From NCBI GenBank assembly GCA_934426285.1, contig CAKRYE010000001.1:11727-75726 (forward strand): a stretch of 64,000 nt of DNA, read 5' to 3'. The first letter of the stretch is position 1. Each line of letters starts with the position of its first letter. Positions 63,293-64,000 of the stretch are shown in pieces. The position numbers were made by a program, and so were the translations under genes. The DNA is from an uncultured Blautia sp. (GTDB taxonomy: Bacteria; Bacillota; Clostridia; Lachnospirales; Lachnospiraceae). The notes beneath the pieces were generated by a model that worked only from the letters and a program-made list of their open reading frames with translations, was not told the origin of the DNA and searched no databases.

Positions 63293-64000
63293 TTATGGTT
63301 CAATAATATTAAAATATTTATACTCTGACGTAACAGTAACCGCATCCATCAATCGTGTCAGGCAGGTCTCATCACCCTCCTGTTCGATCAAAGCAGCAAC
63401 ATTCTCAGCGTTTTTCTGAACAACAGCCAACAGTCCGGCACGTTTGGTATTCCATGTTACATCTGCATCCGGATCCTGTGCATCCTTCTGATAAAGAAGT
63501 ACGCCATTTTTTACGCGGAGTACATAATTACCTTCCGGCAATATAATATTTGCTGTAAAGGTCAGATCTGGAATCTTCGTCGTATCTACAATAATTCCCA
63601 GATAATCCAGAATCATATCCGGTGTCATATGTAAGAAAACATCACCGTTACCGCTACTTCGCGTTGCATCATCGGTATTTGTACCATTTCGCAGTTCCTG
63701 TGCGGCACAAAGGTAAGCACTGCGCCATGGACCTGATTCTGCCTGATATCCCAATTGCTCCAATGCATCCGCACACAGATAACGTGCATCCGTATTTTCC
63801 GGATCAGCAAAAACCAGCGTATTGGTAATCTGGGCTACCCACTGATATTCTCCCTTGGCAAAATCTTCTTTTGCTTTTTCAAGAACCGCATCTGTATCAC
63901 CGAAATATTCTACCAGCTTTTTGGCATAATCCGATGGTGTAAGTTCAGCAAGATGGACAGGATTACCATCATACCAGCCCATGTATTTCTCATATACTGC
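63293..64000 (-). CDS. SdsA1/BDS1-like alkylsulfatase, C-terminal part
   Basis: The frame enters from the right edge, so the metallo-beta-lactamase catalytic domain is outside the window; 235 residues are visible. They begin AVYEKYMGWYDGNPVHLAEL, the typical region after the catalytic domain of class III alkylsulfatases, continue through the dimerisation helices (AKEDFAKGEYQWVAQITN, LEQLGYQAESGPWRSAYL), and end with a sterol-carrier-like domain (about the last 115 residues). These enzymes hydrolyse alkyl sulfates with Zn. The true start and active-site residues cannot be checked. Confidence 0.83.
   Translation of the reverse strand, partial: AVYEKYMGWYDGNPVHLAELTPSDYAKKLVEYFGDTDAVLEKAKEDFAKGEYQWVAQITNTLVFADPENTDARYLCADALEQLGYQAESGPWRSAYLCAAQELRNGTNTDDATRSSGNGDVFLHMTPDMILDYLGIIVDTTKIPDLTFTANIILPEGNYVLRVKNGVLLYQKDAQDPDADVTWNTKRAGLLAVVQKNAENVAALIEQEGDETCLTRLMDAVTVTSEYKYFNIIEP

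Overview
The window looks like a chromosomal segment of a strictly anaerobic gut-type Firmicute, most likely a Lachnospiraceae member (Blautia-like). The grounds are Firmicute-style ribosome binding sites, a paired glgC/glgD, the two-protein glycine decarboxylase (gcvPA/gcvPB), a corrinoid methyltransferase, a YesM/AraC two-component system controlling sugar uptake, and the overall protein flavour. The genus is an inference. A perfect 16-bp parS site (43882-43897) and the ribosomal protein genes suggest the segment lies in the origin-proximal part of the chromosome. I saw no tRNA or rRNA gene, CRISPR array or transposase.

Layout. 1-299: start of a D-Ala-D-Ala carboxypeptidase cut by the window edge. 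300-918: gene-free, with a roughly 200-bp inverted repeat and the rplA terminator. 928-3284: rpmG-secE-nusG-rplK-rplA (minus) with its promoter. 3310-12697: an apparent operon (minus) for surface-polymer decoration, in transcription order a cytidylyltransferase/oxidoreductase-like fusion, LicD with a repeat tail, degenerate LicD, acetolactate-synthase-like ThDP enzyme, SDR reductase and diguanylate cyclase. 12791-16636: acyltransferase, family 2 glycosyltransferase and polyprenyl-phosphate sugar transferase, also minus. 16799-19955: glgC-glgD (plus) and a ribosomal protein L25/Ctc gene. 20012-27484: housekeeping and stress genes on minus (MATE, ClC, HAD, HPt, HtrA, shikimate dehydrogenase, tandem rhamnose mutarotase).

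27661-39865: carbohydrate section with a D-2-hydroxyacid dehydrogenase, an ABC sugar importer facing a sensor kinase/response regulator pair, a GH31 glycosidase, an AraC regulator, and an AT-rich Gfo/Idh/MocA gene preceded by the wreck of an ABC permease gene. 39938-43607: a single-chain pterin/corrinoid/UroD methyltransferase and signal peptidase I. 43713-45822: repeats, the parS-bearing terminator and an XRE-aminotransferase fusion with putative operators. 45823-49505: two LeuCD-type hydro-lyase pairs in one operon. 49576-51325: HD hydrolase and an orphan EutJ. 51333-55936: glpK and the three-gene glycerol-3-phosphate dehydrogenase set. 56160-63270: tandem glycine riboswitch and terminator, then gcvT-gcvH-gcvPA-gcvPB-lplA-lpdA, a self-contained glycine cleavage operon. 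63293-64000: 3' part of an SdsA/BDS1-like alkylsulfatase.

How the genes work together. The surface operon supplies a CDP-activated group and LicD transferases to place it on a polymer begun by the sugar transferase. The ABC importer, kinase pair and GH31 enzyme form a glycan-use unit. The corrinoid methyltransferase and glycine cleavage operon both feed one-carbon units to tetrahydrofolate. Strongest leads: the parS site inside a terminator, the three-domain methyltransferase, the surface operon, and the XRE-aminotransferase with its repeated motifs.
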